A program made the translations under genes and the position numbers. Positions 1 through 5,020 of a stretch of DNA of 11,626 nucleotides are shown piece after piece. The stretch is from DASUXA01 sp036378155. GTDB taxonomy: Bacteria > Actinomycetota > Actinomycetes > Mycobacteriales > Micromonosporaceae. Under the pieces are notes generated by a model. It ran no database searches, was not told the DNA's origin, and worked only from the letters and a program-made list of their open reading frames with translations. How positions within the stretch are numbered: the first letter of the stretch is position 1; each line of letters opens with the position of its first letter. The stretch spans positions 1 through 11,626 of the forward strand of contig DASUXA010000038.1 of NCBI GenBank assembly GCA_036378155.1. The letters are read 5' to 3'.

Positions 1-686
1 TGCCCGAGCGCACCCAACGCCAGCGAGCCAATCGCCGACGCCTTGGCGAACCGCCGGGCCGTGGCCGGCACCGCACCGGAGATCCAGACGCGCAGGGCGA
101 AAGCCGCGTACGTCTCCACACCCACCGGCAGCGTGATCGCGCTGTTAATCGCGAACCCATCAGCGATGCCGGGCAGCGGGTGGACCACCCCGAACCCGGT
201 CAGCGAACCCAGACCCACCCAGCCGGACCACACCGCCACGAATGCCGGCAGGGCGAGCAGCACCAGCGGCCACGTGCGTACCGACTTCCGGCGCGGCATG
301 GCGGCCACCGGGGCGGTAGGCGTGTCCGGGTGTCCGTACGGGATGGCCAGCGGCTCAGCGTTGATCTCCGCTACAGTTGTAGTGGAGATCAACTCGCCGG
401 CCGGACTCGGCTCAGACCCGGATACGCCGTCAGGCTCGCCGGACCCGTCGACCGTTACAGTTGTAACACTCTCCCCGATCTTGGTTACCGTGGTAACCAC
501 TTCGCCCGACTGCTCGGCGAGCAGCGCGTCACGGATGGCGGTCGCCTTCGGCGCGCCGATGCGGAACTCGGTCATCAGCCGGTTCCGGCTGGGCACCGCG
601 CCGAGCTCGGCGGCCAGGTCGCGCGCCTTGGGTAGCAGGTCGGACACGCTCGGCGGGTACACGCTGTTGAGGGTCGGGGTGGTCAC
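1..686 (-). CDS. Spd/DUF2637-like membrane protein of a conjugative element (C-terminus off the window)
   Basis: Probable membrane protein of an actinobacterial integrative conjugative element, of the type linked to spread or transfer functions. Family assignment is from general resemblance only. The frame begins at GTG (686-684) behind a strong AAAGGAG ribosome site 8 bases upstream, and is still open after 228 codons at the left edge. Residues 17-57 look like a helix-turn-helix segment (ending RNRLMTEF.IGAPKATAIRDAL). Residues 60-130 form a low-complexity linker rich in Thr, Val and Pro. Two hydrophobic stretches follow (about 139-165 and 180-202), with a further one starting near 216. The start overlaps the stop of the preceding gene by 4 bases (GTGA), so it is the fifth visible gene of a leftward operon. 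Three palindromes lie within its linker codons. The exact role, whether transfer, spread or regulation, cannot be told from this fragment. Confidence 0.8.
   Translation of the reverse strand, partial: MTTPTLNSVYPPSVSDLLPKARDLAAELGAVPSRNRLMTEFRIGAPKATAIRDALLAEQSGEVVTTVTKIGESVTTVTVDGSGEPDGVSGSEPSPAGELISTTTVAEINAEPLAIPYGHPDTPTAPVAAMPRRKSVRTWPLVLLALPAFVAVWSGWVGLGSLTGFGVVHPLPGIADGFAINSAITLPVGVETYAAFALRVWISGAVPATARRFAKASAIGSLALGALG
360..393. repeat. 34-bp palindrome inside the membrane-protein gene (site I)
   Basis: Inverted repeat with 16 of 17 arm positions paired. The outer arms are GTTGATCTCC (360-369, including a single mismatched pair at 370/383 just inside) and GGAGATCAAC (384-393). The inner arms CTACA (371-375) and TGTAG (378-382) flank a central GT. 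The inner part contains TACA-GT-TGTA, the core seen in operators of the CopY/BlaI repressor family. It lies in codons 98-109 of the membrane-protein gene. An operator, a recombination or transfer site, or an RNA hairpin are all possible. Confidence 0.8.
454..467. repeat. 14-bp palindrome (site II), GTTACA-GT-TGTAAC
   Basis: Perfect 6-bp arms flank the same central GT as site I, whose centre is 84 bp away. It contains TACA-GT-TGTA. It codes for Val-Thr-Thr-Val-Thr (residues 74-78) of the membrane protein. Confidence 0.75.
482..499. repeat. 18-bp palindrome (site III), TGGTTACC-GT-GGTAACCA
   Basis: Perfect 8-bp arms flank a central GT. The centre is 30 bp from that of site II, with the GT in the same orientation. 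The core is TACC-GT-GGTA, a symmetric variant of the other two sites. It codes for Val-Val-Thr-Thr-Val-Thr (about residues 63-69), the same peptide pattern as site II. Confidence 0.75.
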
Positions 687-952
687 CGGCCCAACTCCTT
701 TCGCAGAGTCGATTCGAGGGCGTTGAGCAGGTCGCGGACCTGCCCGATCGGGGTGGTCGGGGACAACCTGACGCGCAAGCGCACCTCGAGGACGGGGCAC
801 GCCTGACCGACCGGCAGCACCAGGGACGCCACCGTGGCGACCGGGCCGCCGGCGTCCGGCAGGGTCAGCGGGCGGGACCGGTGTTCACCGATCCCGAACT
901 CCGCAGTGCAGTGGTGGCCCCGGCCGCACCAGCCCGGATGCGGCCGGTTCAT
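683..952 (-). CDS. Small protein with a single HPGWC module, element-borne, function unknown
   Basis: An 89-residue protein. The start is ATG at 952-950, which overlaps the stop of the upstream gene (ATGA). A longer reading of the same frame would run through the upstream genes and is not credible. The N-terminus reads His5-Pro-Gly-Trp-Cys9, then Cys15 after a GRGHH segment, suggesting a small metal-binding knuckle. The middle has beta-like segments (VATVASLVLP, VLEVRLRVRL) and the end is a helix (QVRDLLNALESTL). This order, a WC motif, then strands, then a leucine-rich helix, is a one-module version of what the first gene of the operon has twice. Related small proteins are common beside transfer genes of actinobacterial elements. 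No enzymatic role can be assigned. The stop overlaps the start of the membrane-protein gene. Confidence 0.8.
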   Translation of the reverse strand: MNRPHPGWCGRGHHCTAEFGIGEHRSRPLTLPDAGGPVATVASLVLPVGQACPVLEVRLRVRLSPTTPIGQVRDLLNALESTLRKELGR

Positions 953-1164
953 GACGCACCGCCGGCCCGGTAGTCGTCCCACGCGTCCTGTTCGGCGACC
1001 TCGTACGCCGCGTACGCGGACCGGATCACGTCCATTGCGATCTCGGCGCTGATCGTGGCTGCGGCGTGCATAGACAGCGCCCCGGCCACCTTCCTGTCTC
1101 GCTCGGCGATGGCCCGACGGATACGGTCGTCGCGCGCCGTACGGCGCCGCTGGAAGTCGATCAC
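949..1164 (-). CDS. Small helical protein of unknown function
   Basis: A 71-residue protein starting with GTG (1164-1162) within a GTGA overlap with the preceding gene, and ending in an ATGA overlap with the next. I do not recognise a family. The first 25 residues are strongly basic (QRRRTARDDRIRRAIAERDRK). The middle is an Ala-rich helix (residues 27-57) and the end is acidic (EQDAWDDY). The charge pattern and lack of a hydrophobic segment suggest a soluble helical protein. Support for its being real comes mainly from the exact stop/start overlaps on both sides and the operon orientation. Confidence 0.7.
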   Translation of the reverse strand: MIDFQRRRTARDDRIRRAIAERDRKVAGALSMHAAATISAEIAMDVIRSAYAAYEVAEQDAWDDYRAGGAS

Positions 1165-1490
1165 TGGGCACCCCGCAACCGCTCCGGGCGGCGCACGGTA
1201 GGCCAGCCGGAGCCGCGCCGCTCGCCGACTCGCACCGGCCGGCGAGCGGTGTCCGCGAACTCGACCCGAGGGCCACGGCTCGGCATGTCGGTCAGCCGGG
1301 CCAGTACCGCCACGTCAACCGCGCCCGTGGCGAGCATCCCGACGACCTCGGGCCACCGGGAGCCGTCCGGGTCGACGACCAGGGCGACCAGTTCGTAGCC
1401 GCACCGCTCGGCCAGGCCGAGCGCCGCACGCTGCTCGCGTACGGCGTCGGCCAGCCCGGCACGGGTGTAGATGACGGCCCGCTCGCCCAT
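1161..1490 (-). CDS. Serine-recombinase-like protein lacking the catalytic serine
   Basis: A 109-residue protein resembling the N-terminal (resolvase) domain of serine recombinases: AVIYTRAGL at the first strand, then an EQRAALGLAERCGYELVALVVD helix-strand, and a GAVDVAVLARL segment where recombinases have DVVVVxxLDRL. The family's catalytic Ser follows Y-A-R-V. Here the sequence is Tyr8-Thr9-Arg10-Ala11-Gly12, so the serine is replaced. Arg10 and Arg65 remain, but the second Arg of the usual RLGR motif is not seen. The C-terminal DNA-binding domain is also absent, replaced by an Arg-rich tail (residues 75-109). It should not be able to cut DNA; a regulatory or structural role is inference. 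I chose ATG (1490-1488), in a TGATG overlap, because GGCGGA lies 7 bases upstream. A GTG one codon earlier (1493) is possible. Confidence 0.75.
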   Translation of the reverse strand: MGERAVIYTRAGLADAVREQRAALGLAERCGYELVALVVDPDGSRWPEVVGMLATGAVDVAVLARLTDMPSRGPRVEFADTARRPVRVGERRGSGWPTVRRPERLRGAQ

Positions 1491-2284
1491 CACACGGTCC
1501 GCCGCTGGTCGGCCTCTGCCATGTCGGCGTCGGCCAGCAGCCGGTACGCCAGCGTCCGGGCCTCAGCCGGGGTGAGGTCCGCCCAGCCGGACATGTCGCC
1601 GCCACCGGTGAACGGCGACGGCCCGCCGACCTCAAGCCGCACGGCGGTCGCCTTGCCGACGGCCGGGATCGTGGCGAACGTGGTCAGCGTCGGGAAGGTG
1701 GCGGCCATGTCGGCGACGATGTACTGGCCGGCGGTCGCGGGCTGCGTGGCCGGTTCGGCCATGCACTCGCCGCCGCACACGCCCGGCTGGTCGGCGTAGA
1801 CGCACCAGGGGCGGCATCCGCTCGCCGCACGCTTCGCGGCCGGGCGCTGCGGCTTCTCGCCCTGGTTGTCCGGCACCGCGTCCATTCGAGGCGCGTCCAT
1901 CCGGGCCTCAGCGGCCGACGCCGTCAACGCGAACGCCAAGGCGTCCGCCTGCTCGGGCGACAGCTCCCAGCCCTCGACGCCCTCCGTCGCGAGGTAGACG
2001 TGCGCCGTACCGGTCTCGCCGACCGGGTCCAGCCGGGCCGCCTGCACGGTCACCGTCTCGGTTTCGCCGACGAACGTGCCCGGCACGGTCACCGAGTGCT
2101 TCGCGCCGTGGTGGTGGCGCTCGCCCTGGTCGAGGTAGCCGAGCGGGGCGTGCCAGCAGTCAGAGCCACCCCGGCACCACGCCGGGCATCCGCCGTTCGG
2201 CTGAGTCACGCGGGGAAACGCGAGCGTCTCGACCCGCGCCAGGGGGATAGCGCCGGGCACCTTAGCGTAAGCGATGATGGTCAT
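1490..2284 (-). CDS. Tandem DUF6907-like protein with two Cys-rich modules, first gene of the element operon
   Basis: A 264-residue soluble protein made of two similar modules. Module 1 (about 27-127) starts with Cys33-Pro-Ala-Trp-Cys37 and Cys43-Trp-His, has several His residues (57-63), then strands, and ends in a helix of the form LSPEQADALAFALTASA. Module 2 (about 153-260) starts with Cys157-Arg-Pro-Trp-Cys161, adds Cys170 and Cys174, and ends LTPAEARTLAYRLLADA. The repeated layout indicates internal duplication and probable metal binding. Similar proteins (DUF6907 in current family lists, from memory) are typical of actinobacterial plasmids and integrative elements; their function is unknown. 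The start is ATG 2284-2282 with GAGAGGA 9 bases upstream. An earlier TTG at 2308 lacks such a site. It is the promoter-proximal gene and reads away from the tadA junction. The stop overlaps the next start. Confidence 0.82.
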   Translation of the reverse strand: MTIIAYAKVPGAIPLARVETLAFPRVTQPNGGCPAWCRGGSDCWHAPLGYLDQGERHHHGAKHSVTVPGTFVGETETVTVQAARLDPVGETGTAHVYLATEGVEGWELSPEQADALAFALTASAAEARMDAPRMDAVPDNQGEKPQRPAAKRAASGCRPWCVYADQPGVCGGECMAEPATQPATAGQYIVADMAATFPTLTTFATIPAVGKATAVRLEVGGPSPFTGGGDMSGWADLTPAEARTLAYRLLADADMAEADQRRTV

Positions 2285-2293
2285 GGGTCGGGG

Positions 2294-2300
2294 TCCTCTC
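2294..2300 (-). promoter_or_regulatory. Ribosome binding site deciding the start of the first operon gene
   Basis: GAGAGGA on the minus strand, 9 bases before ATG 2284. It favours this start over an upstream TTG and marks the beginning of the leftward operon. No convincing -35/-10 pair was found; TACATA on the minus strand near 2349-2354 is the only -10-like hexamer and has no good -35. Confidence 0.6.
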
Positions 2301-2346
2301 CCGATCAAGGCCCTCGGTTGGTGGTCGCAACACCGCCGGGGGCCGC

Positions 2347-2389
2347 CTTATGTAGACAGACGTTCATAAGAACGTGTGGTTAAGACCAC
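2347..2389. other. Probable element/chromosome junction (attachment-site-like) at the tadA P-loop
   Basis: Between the leftward operon and the tadA fragment lies a dense set of short inverted repeats. CTTATG (2347-2352) pairs with CATAAG (2365-2370). CGTTC-ATAA-GAACG (2361-2374) is a perfect 5-bp-arm palindrome. One base later comes GTGGT-TAAG-ACCAC (2376-2389), again with 5-bp arms. The last one overlaps the codons for Lys-Thr-Thr of tadA Walker A. Upstream of it, tadA similarity stops abruptly: the frame runs into a TAA (2367-2369), and the Gly codons of the P-loop are absent. There is no tRNA gene here. The exact crossover base cannot be fixed without the other end of the element. Confidence 0.6.
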
Positions 2390-2981
2390 GCTGCTGGCGA
2401 CGATGCTGGGGCTGGTACCGGTGGGCGAGCGCATCGTCATCGTGGAGGACGCAGCCGAGCTGCGACCGGTACACCCGCACGTCGTGGCGCTCCAGTCGCG
2501 CACCGCGAACGTCGAAGGCGCCGGCGAGGTGACCCTGCGCGACCTGGTACGGCAGGCGCTGCGCATGCGTCCCGACCGCCTGGTGGTGGGCGAGTGCCGG
2601 GGCGGCGAGCTCGTCGACGTACTCGCCGCGCTGAATACCGGACATGACGGCGGCGCCGCGACCCTGCACGCGAACACGCCCTCCGACGTGCCCGCCCGGT
2701 TGGAGGCGCTCGGGCTGGTCGGCGGGGTACCGCGCGAGGCGGTCCACGCCCAGGCCGCGGCGGCGCTGCGGGTCGTCCTGCACATGGCTCGGACGGCTGT
2801 CGGTCGCCGGCTGGTCGAGATCTGCCTGCTGTCGCCGTCCGGTACCGACCGGCTACTGACCCCGTCGACGGTCTGGCGGGACGGTACCGGCAGCGGACCG
2901 GGCGCCCCGGCACTGGCTCGGTTGCTCATCGACCGACGGGTCGCGCCGCCGGCAACTCTGTACGAGGGGGGAACGGCGTGA
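2376..2981 (+). pseudogene. tadA: tadA (CpaF-like secretion ATPase) 3' fragment, cut within Walker A
   Basis: C-terminal half of the hexameric ATPase that powers Flp/Tad pilus assembly (type II/IV secretion superfamily, 'helicase/secretion neighbourhood ATPase' group). The frame opens with V-V-K-T-T-L-L, where an intact protein has G-x-x-G-x-G-K-T-T-L-L, so the glycines of Walker A and the whole N-terminal domain are missing. Downstream everything is intact: the acidic box (IVIVEDAAEL), the Walker B region (DRLVVGECRG) and the His box (HDGGAATLHAN), with no frameshift or stop until TGA 2979-2981. GTG 2376 is only the first possible start; it has no good ribosome site, and a product from it could not bind ATP normally. 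The clean remnant suggests recent interruption, with the 5' half presumably on the far side of the element. A chimeric assembly join is the main alternative. Confidence 0.88.
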
Positions 2982-3748
2982 CGAGGCTCGACGCCGGTGC
3001 CGGCACGCGTACCGCGATGCCCATGCCGCTCCCGCTACCGGCGCGCTCCGGTCGCAGGCGGTTGCGGCGTCTGGGGCTGCTTCGGGATCGACCCGCCGCG
3101 CCCGAACGTCTCCGGTGGACGGACCGGTCGCCGGCGATCGTGCTCCCGGCGGTGGCGGTGGGCGCCGCGACCGTGGGCTGGCTGCTCGCCGGGCCGGTCG
3201 CAGCCGCTGCCGTGGGGACATACGCGCCGGTCGCGGTGCACGCCTGGCGCAGACACCGGGCACGGCTGACCGAGGAGCGCGCGCTCGGACAGGCGCTGGA
3301 CGCCGTCACGATGCTCGCCGCGGACCTGCGCGCCGGAACCGCCCCGGCGGTCGCGCTGACGGCGTCGATGCCGGCTGTCGAGCCCGGGTCGCGGTACGGG
3401 TCAGTCAGCCGGGTGGAGGCGAGGCTGCGGGCGGCGCTGCGCGTGGCGGACAGTCTGGGCGCGCCGCTGGCGGACGTGTGCGACCGACTCGACGGTGATC
3501 TTCGCGCGATGCGGCGAGCCGCGGCTCTGGCGCGCGCCCACGCCGCCGGGGCACAGGCGACAACTCTGCTGCTCGCGGCCCTGCCAGTGGCTGGGATCGC
3601 GCTCGGGTACAGCATCGGTGCCGACCCGCTGAAGGTACTGCTGCACACCACGCTCGGGGCGGCGTGTCTCGCGGCGGCGATGGCGCTGCACCTGGCTGGT
3701 CTGTACTGGTCCGAGCGGCTGGCCCGCAGCGTCGGGGAGCCGCGATGA
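2978..3748 (+). CDS. tadB: TadB-like type II secretion system F domain membrane protein
   Basis: A 256-residue inner-membrane platform protein of the Tad pilus machine, matching Rv3658c-type proteins in position and layout. A basic N-terminus (to about residue 45) is followed by two membrane segments (AIVLPAVAVGAATVGWLLAGP and VAAAAVGTYAPVAVHA). Then comes a cytoplasmic helical T2SSF segment (ALGQALDAVTMLAADLRAGTAP onward) and a C-terminal pair of membrane helices (TTLLLAALPVAGIALGYSIG; LGAACLAAAMALHLAGLYW). The start GTG 2978 overlaps the tadA stop (GTGA) and follows a GAGGGGGGAA ribosome site, so translation is normally coupled to tadA. With tadA interrupted, both transcription and coupling of this gene may be changed. 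Confidence 0.87.
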   Translation: MTRLDAGAGTRTAMPMPLPLPARSGRRRLRRLGLLRDRPAAPERLRWTDRSPAIVLPAVAVGAATVGWLLAGPVAAAAVGTYAPVAVHAWRRHRARLTEERALGQALDAVTMLAADLRAGTAPAVALTASMPAVEPGSRYGSVSRVEARLRAALRVADSLGAPLADVCDRLDGDLRAMRRAAALARAHAAGAQATTLLLAALPVAGIALGYSIGADPLKVLLHTTLGAACLAAAMALHLAGLYWSERLARSVGEPR

Positions 3749-4362
3749 GCGCCGTACGGCGGGCGGCTCGCCACCCGATGCTCGGCGCCTTCTCCGCCGC
3801 GATCCTGACCTACCTCGTGCTGGGCGACTGGACGGGACTGGTGCTGAGCGCGGTGGTCGCGGTCGGGGTGTACCGCTGGCTGGCGCGCGCCGGCGCGACG
3901 CGGCGCCGCCCACGCGCCCTTGCCCATGCCGCCGCTAACCTGCCGTTCACCGCCGACCTCCTCGGCGAGGCGCTGCGCTCGGGCGCTCCGGTGGACCGCG
4001 CGGTCGCCGTCGTGGGCGAAGCCGTCGGCGGGCCGCTGGGCGAACGCCTGGTCCGGGTTTCGCGCGCGCTCGCCCTCGGCGCGCCGCCGACCGAGGCGTG
4101 GAGCCACCTCGACGACATCGCCGGGGCGGAGCGAGTGACGAGTGCGGCGGTACGCAGCGCCAACAGCGGCGCGGCCCTGGCCGCGACGTTCCACCGGGTC
4201 GCGGAGGAGCTACGGGGCGCACACGCGGTCGCGGCGGAAGCCGCCGCGCACCGGCTGAGCACCCTGATCGTCCTCCCGCTCGGCCTGTGTTTCCTGCCGG
4301 CGTTTCTGCTCACCGGAGTGGTCCCGGTCGTACTCGCCACGCTCGCCCAGGTCCTGCGGTGA
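3745..4362 (+). CDS. tadC: TadC-like type II secretion system F domain membrane protein
   Basis: A 205-residue second platform protein of the Tad system, partner of TadB. Start ATG 3745 overlaps the tadB stop (ATGA); longer readings of this frame begin inside tadB and are not needed. A membrane hairpin lies at the N-terminus (MLGAFSAAILTYLVLGDW, LVLSAVVAVGVYRWLA). A T2SSF-type cytoplasmic domain follows (NLPFTADLLGEALRSGAPVD, then LGERLVRVSRALALGAPPTEAW), and a C-terminal membrane hairpin (LIVLPLGLCFLPAFLLTGVV, VVLATLAQVL). Related to Rv3657c-type proteins. About 107 bases separate it from the pilin gene. Confidence 0.87.
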   Translation: MSAVRRAARHPMLGAFSAAILTYLVLGDWTGLVLSAVVAVGVYRWLARAGATRRRPRALAHAAANLPFTADLLGEALRSGAPVDRAVAVVGEAVGGPLGERLVRVSRALALGAPPTEAWSHLDDIAGAERVTSAAVRSANSGAALAATFHRVAEELRGAHAVAAEAAAHRLSTLIVLPLGLCFLPAFLLTGVVPVVLATLAQVLR

Positions 4363-4382
4363 CGGGGTCGGCGCAGCGACCG

Positions 4383-4408
4383 GGCTGCCTCGGCGCGGTC
4401 GAGCAGCC
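4383..4408 (+). other. Small stem-loop between tadC and the prepilin gene
   Basis: GGCTGC (4383-4388) pairs with GCAGCC (4403-4408) across a 14-base loop. There is no T-run after it, so it is not a classical terminator. In the 107-base gap before a pilin gene, such a hairpin could stabilise the pilin message relative to the assembly genes. This is inference; six-base GC stems are common by chance in DNA this GC-rich. Confidence 0.3.
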
Positions 4409-4469
4409 GGGCGACCCGACCCAACGAACCCGACGTCCTGACACAAACGGCAACAAGACAAGGAGTGGC

Positions 4470-4655
4470 ATGCGTTCCCTACTCAACCGGCTGCCTCTGC
4501 TCAAGCGTCTGCGCGGCGACGCCGGCATGAACACAGCTGAATACGCCGTCGGTACCTTGGCGGCGGTCGCGTTCGCCGGCGTCCTGCTCAAGGTCGTCAC
4601 GTCCGACCGCATCCAGGCGGCCCTCGCCGCGCTGATCGCACGGGCGCTGCGGTGA
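4470..4655 (+). CDS. Flp-type prepilin, DUF4244-like
   Basis: A 61-residue probable major pilin of the Tad/Flp pilus. The basic leader (MRSLLNRLPLLKRLRGDAG) ends in Gly19. The mature part starts MNTAEYAVGTLAAVAFAGVLL, giving Gly | M-N-T-A-Glu(+5)-Tyr(+6), the consensus for prepilin peptidase cleavage of Flp pilins. One membrane helix (about 25-43) and a short amphipathic tail complete it. AAGGAG (4460-4465) lies 4 bases before ATG 4470. The stop overlaps the GTG of the next gene. No prepilin peptidase gene is in the window. With the ATPase gene broken, this pilin would be made but probably not assembled. Confidence 0.88.
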   Translation: MRSLLNRLPLLKRLRGDAGMNTAEYAVGTLAAVAFAGVLLKVVTSDRIQAALAALIARALR

Positions 4656-5020
4656 GCGTCCGGTTCGGAACCCGCGCGGGGCGCACCGACCGCGGCTCGG
4701 CAACGGCTGAGTTGGCTGTCGCGCTGCCGGCCCTGGTGGTGTTTCTCGCGGCGGCCCTCGGCGCGGTCAGCGCCGTGACCGCGAAGCTGGAATGTGTGGA
4801 CGCGGCTCGCGAGGCCGCGCTGGGCGCCGCTCGGGGCGCCGACGGCGTGACCGCCGGTGCGCGTCGCGCGCCCCCTGGCGCCTCCATCCGGTTGACCAGC
4901 GACGGTGACACGGTTCGGGCGACGGTGACCGGCACGGTGTGTCCGTGGGGCGGCAGGCTGCCCGCTGTCACCGTCGTCGGCGAGGCGACCGCCGCCCTGG
5001 AACCAGGTGAGCAGCGGTGA
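4652..5020 (+). CDS. TadE-family pseudopilin-like protein
   Basis: A 122-residue minor pilin or envelope-anchored protein of the Tad cluster. It starts with GTG in a GTGA overlap with the pilin gene. Residues 15-20 read G-S-A-T-A-E, again a Gly followed by Glu at +5, then the hydrophobic segment LAVALPALVVFLAAALGAVSAV: the TadE signature. The conserved-looking LECVDAAREAALGAARG follows the helix. The rest (about 60-115) is a small, probably extracytoplasmic, beta-rich domain with one further Cys (TVCPWGG). The stop overlaps the next start (GTGA). Confidence 0.85.
   Translation: MSVRFGTRAGRTDRGSATAELAVALPALVVFLAAALGAVSAVTAKLECVDAAREAALGAARGADGVTAGARRAPPGASIRLTSDGDTVRATVTGTVCPWGGRLPAVTVVGEATAALEPGEQR

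Noticed and set aside
43..726. 227-codon plus-strand frame at the left edge
   Set aside because: Antisense to the membrane-protein gene, which has a strong ribosome site, GTGA coupling and real membrane helices; the plus frame is Thr/Ser/Pro-rich without a domain.
2285..2390. A tRNA gene as the usual integration site
   Set aside because: No cloverleaf, T-loop sequence (GGTTCGA-type) or acceptor pairing is present at the junction.
2926..4194. 422-codon minus-strand frame opposite tadB and tadC
   Set aside because: Antisense shadow with Arg/Ser/Ala-rich composition; the plus strand has clear T2SSF proteins with coupled starts.
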